A DNA stretch of 6,371 bases from Sphingomonadales bacterium (GTDB lineage: Bacteria; Pseudomonadota; Alphaproteobacteria; Sphingomonadales; Sphingomonadaceae): positions 1-6,371 of the forward strand of contig JAGPVK010000248.1 in the NCBI GenBank assembly GCA_018067055.1. The letters run 5' to 3'. The notes beneath the pieces are model-generated. The model searched no databases and was not told the DNA's origin. It saw only the letters and a program-made list of their open reading frames with translations. Position numbers and translations under genes: made by a program. Below are positions 6,365 through 6,371 of this stretch, one piece after another (position 1 is the stretch's first letter; each line of letters starts with the position of its first letter).

Positions 6365-6369
6365 GATTC
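6365..6369. promoter_or_regulatory. GANTC (CcrM methylation) site upstream of ctrA
   Basis: GATTC lies 117-121 bp before the ctrA start and 5 bp beyond the CtrA box. In Caulobacter the ctrA P1 promoter contains a GANTC whose methylation state controls firing after fork passage. The sequence shows the site. The regulation is inferred by analogy. Confidence 0.4.
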
Positions 6370-6371
6370 AG

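Overview
The window looks like ordinary chromosome of an alphaproteobacterium. The strongest evidence is a near full-length CtrA cell-cycle response regulator and a UPF0262 protein, a family largely confined to Alphaproteobacteria. The style of the DnaB and GH25 sequences, the moderately high GC and the start-codon contexts remind me of Sphingomonadales. That order-level placement is an inference from memory, not a search result. I see no insertion sequence, CRISPR array, tRNA, rRNA or prophage module.

Layout: (1) Positions 1-1434, minus strand, hold the replicative helicase gene dnaB, which runs off the left edge and lacks only its last residues. (2) Positions 1435-1584 are a divergent spacer with a back-to-back GANTC palindrome, a DnaA-box-like 9-mer and an imperfect inverted repeat. 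(3) Positions 1585-4587, plus strand, hold four closely packed genes that look like one transcription unit: a UPF0262 protein, a membrane-anchored GH25 (lysozyme-fold) protein, dCTP deaminase (dcd) and a saccharopine dehydrogenase-like oxidoreductase. (4) Positions 4588-4695 are a spacer with a repeated AACCATTC motif, a consensus TATAAT and a 10-bp palindrome. (5) Positions 4696-5463 encode a PPP-family metallophosphatase, ended by a hairpin terminator. (6) Positions 5541-6248, minus strand, hold ctrA, convergent with the phosphatase gene. (7) Positions 6249-6371 are the ctrA control region, with a near-consensus CtrA box, a TTAACCAT half-site and a GANTC methylation site.

The functional themes are DNA replication and its nucleotide supply (dnaB, dcd), cell-cycle transcription (ctrA) and the cell envelope (GH25). 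The most notable observation is that the GH25 protein keeps the fold's landmark sequences but has non-acidic residues at all four positions where the family carries its active-site acids. It is probably a pseudoenzyme, placed between a protein of unknown function and dCTP deaminase. The second is the ctrA upstream region, whose arrangement (CtrA box plus GANTC about 100-120 bp before the start) resembles the autoregulated, methylation-sensitive ctrA promoter known from Caulobacter.
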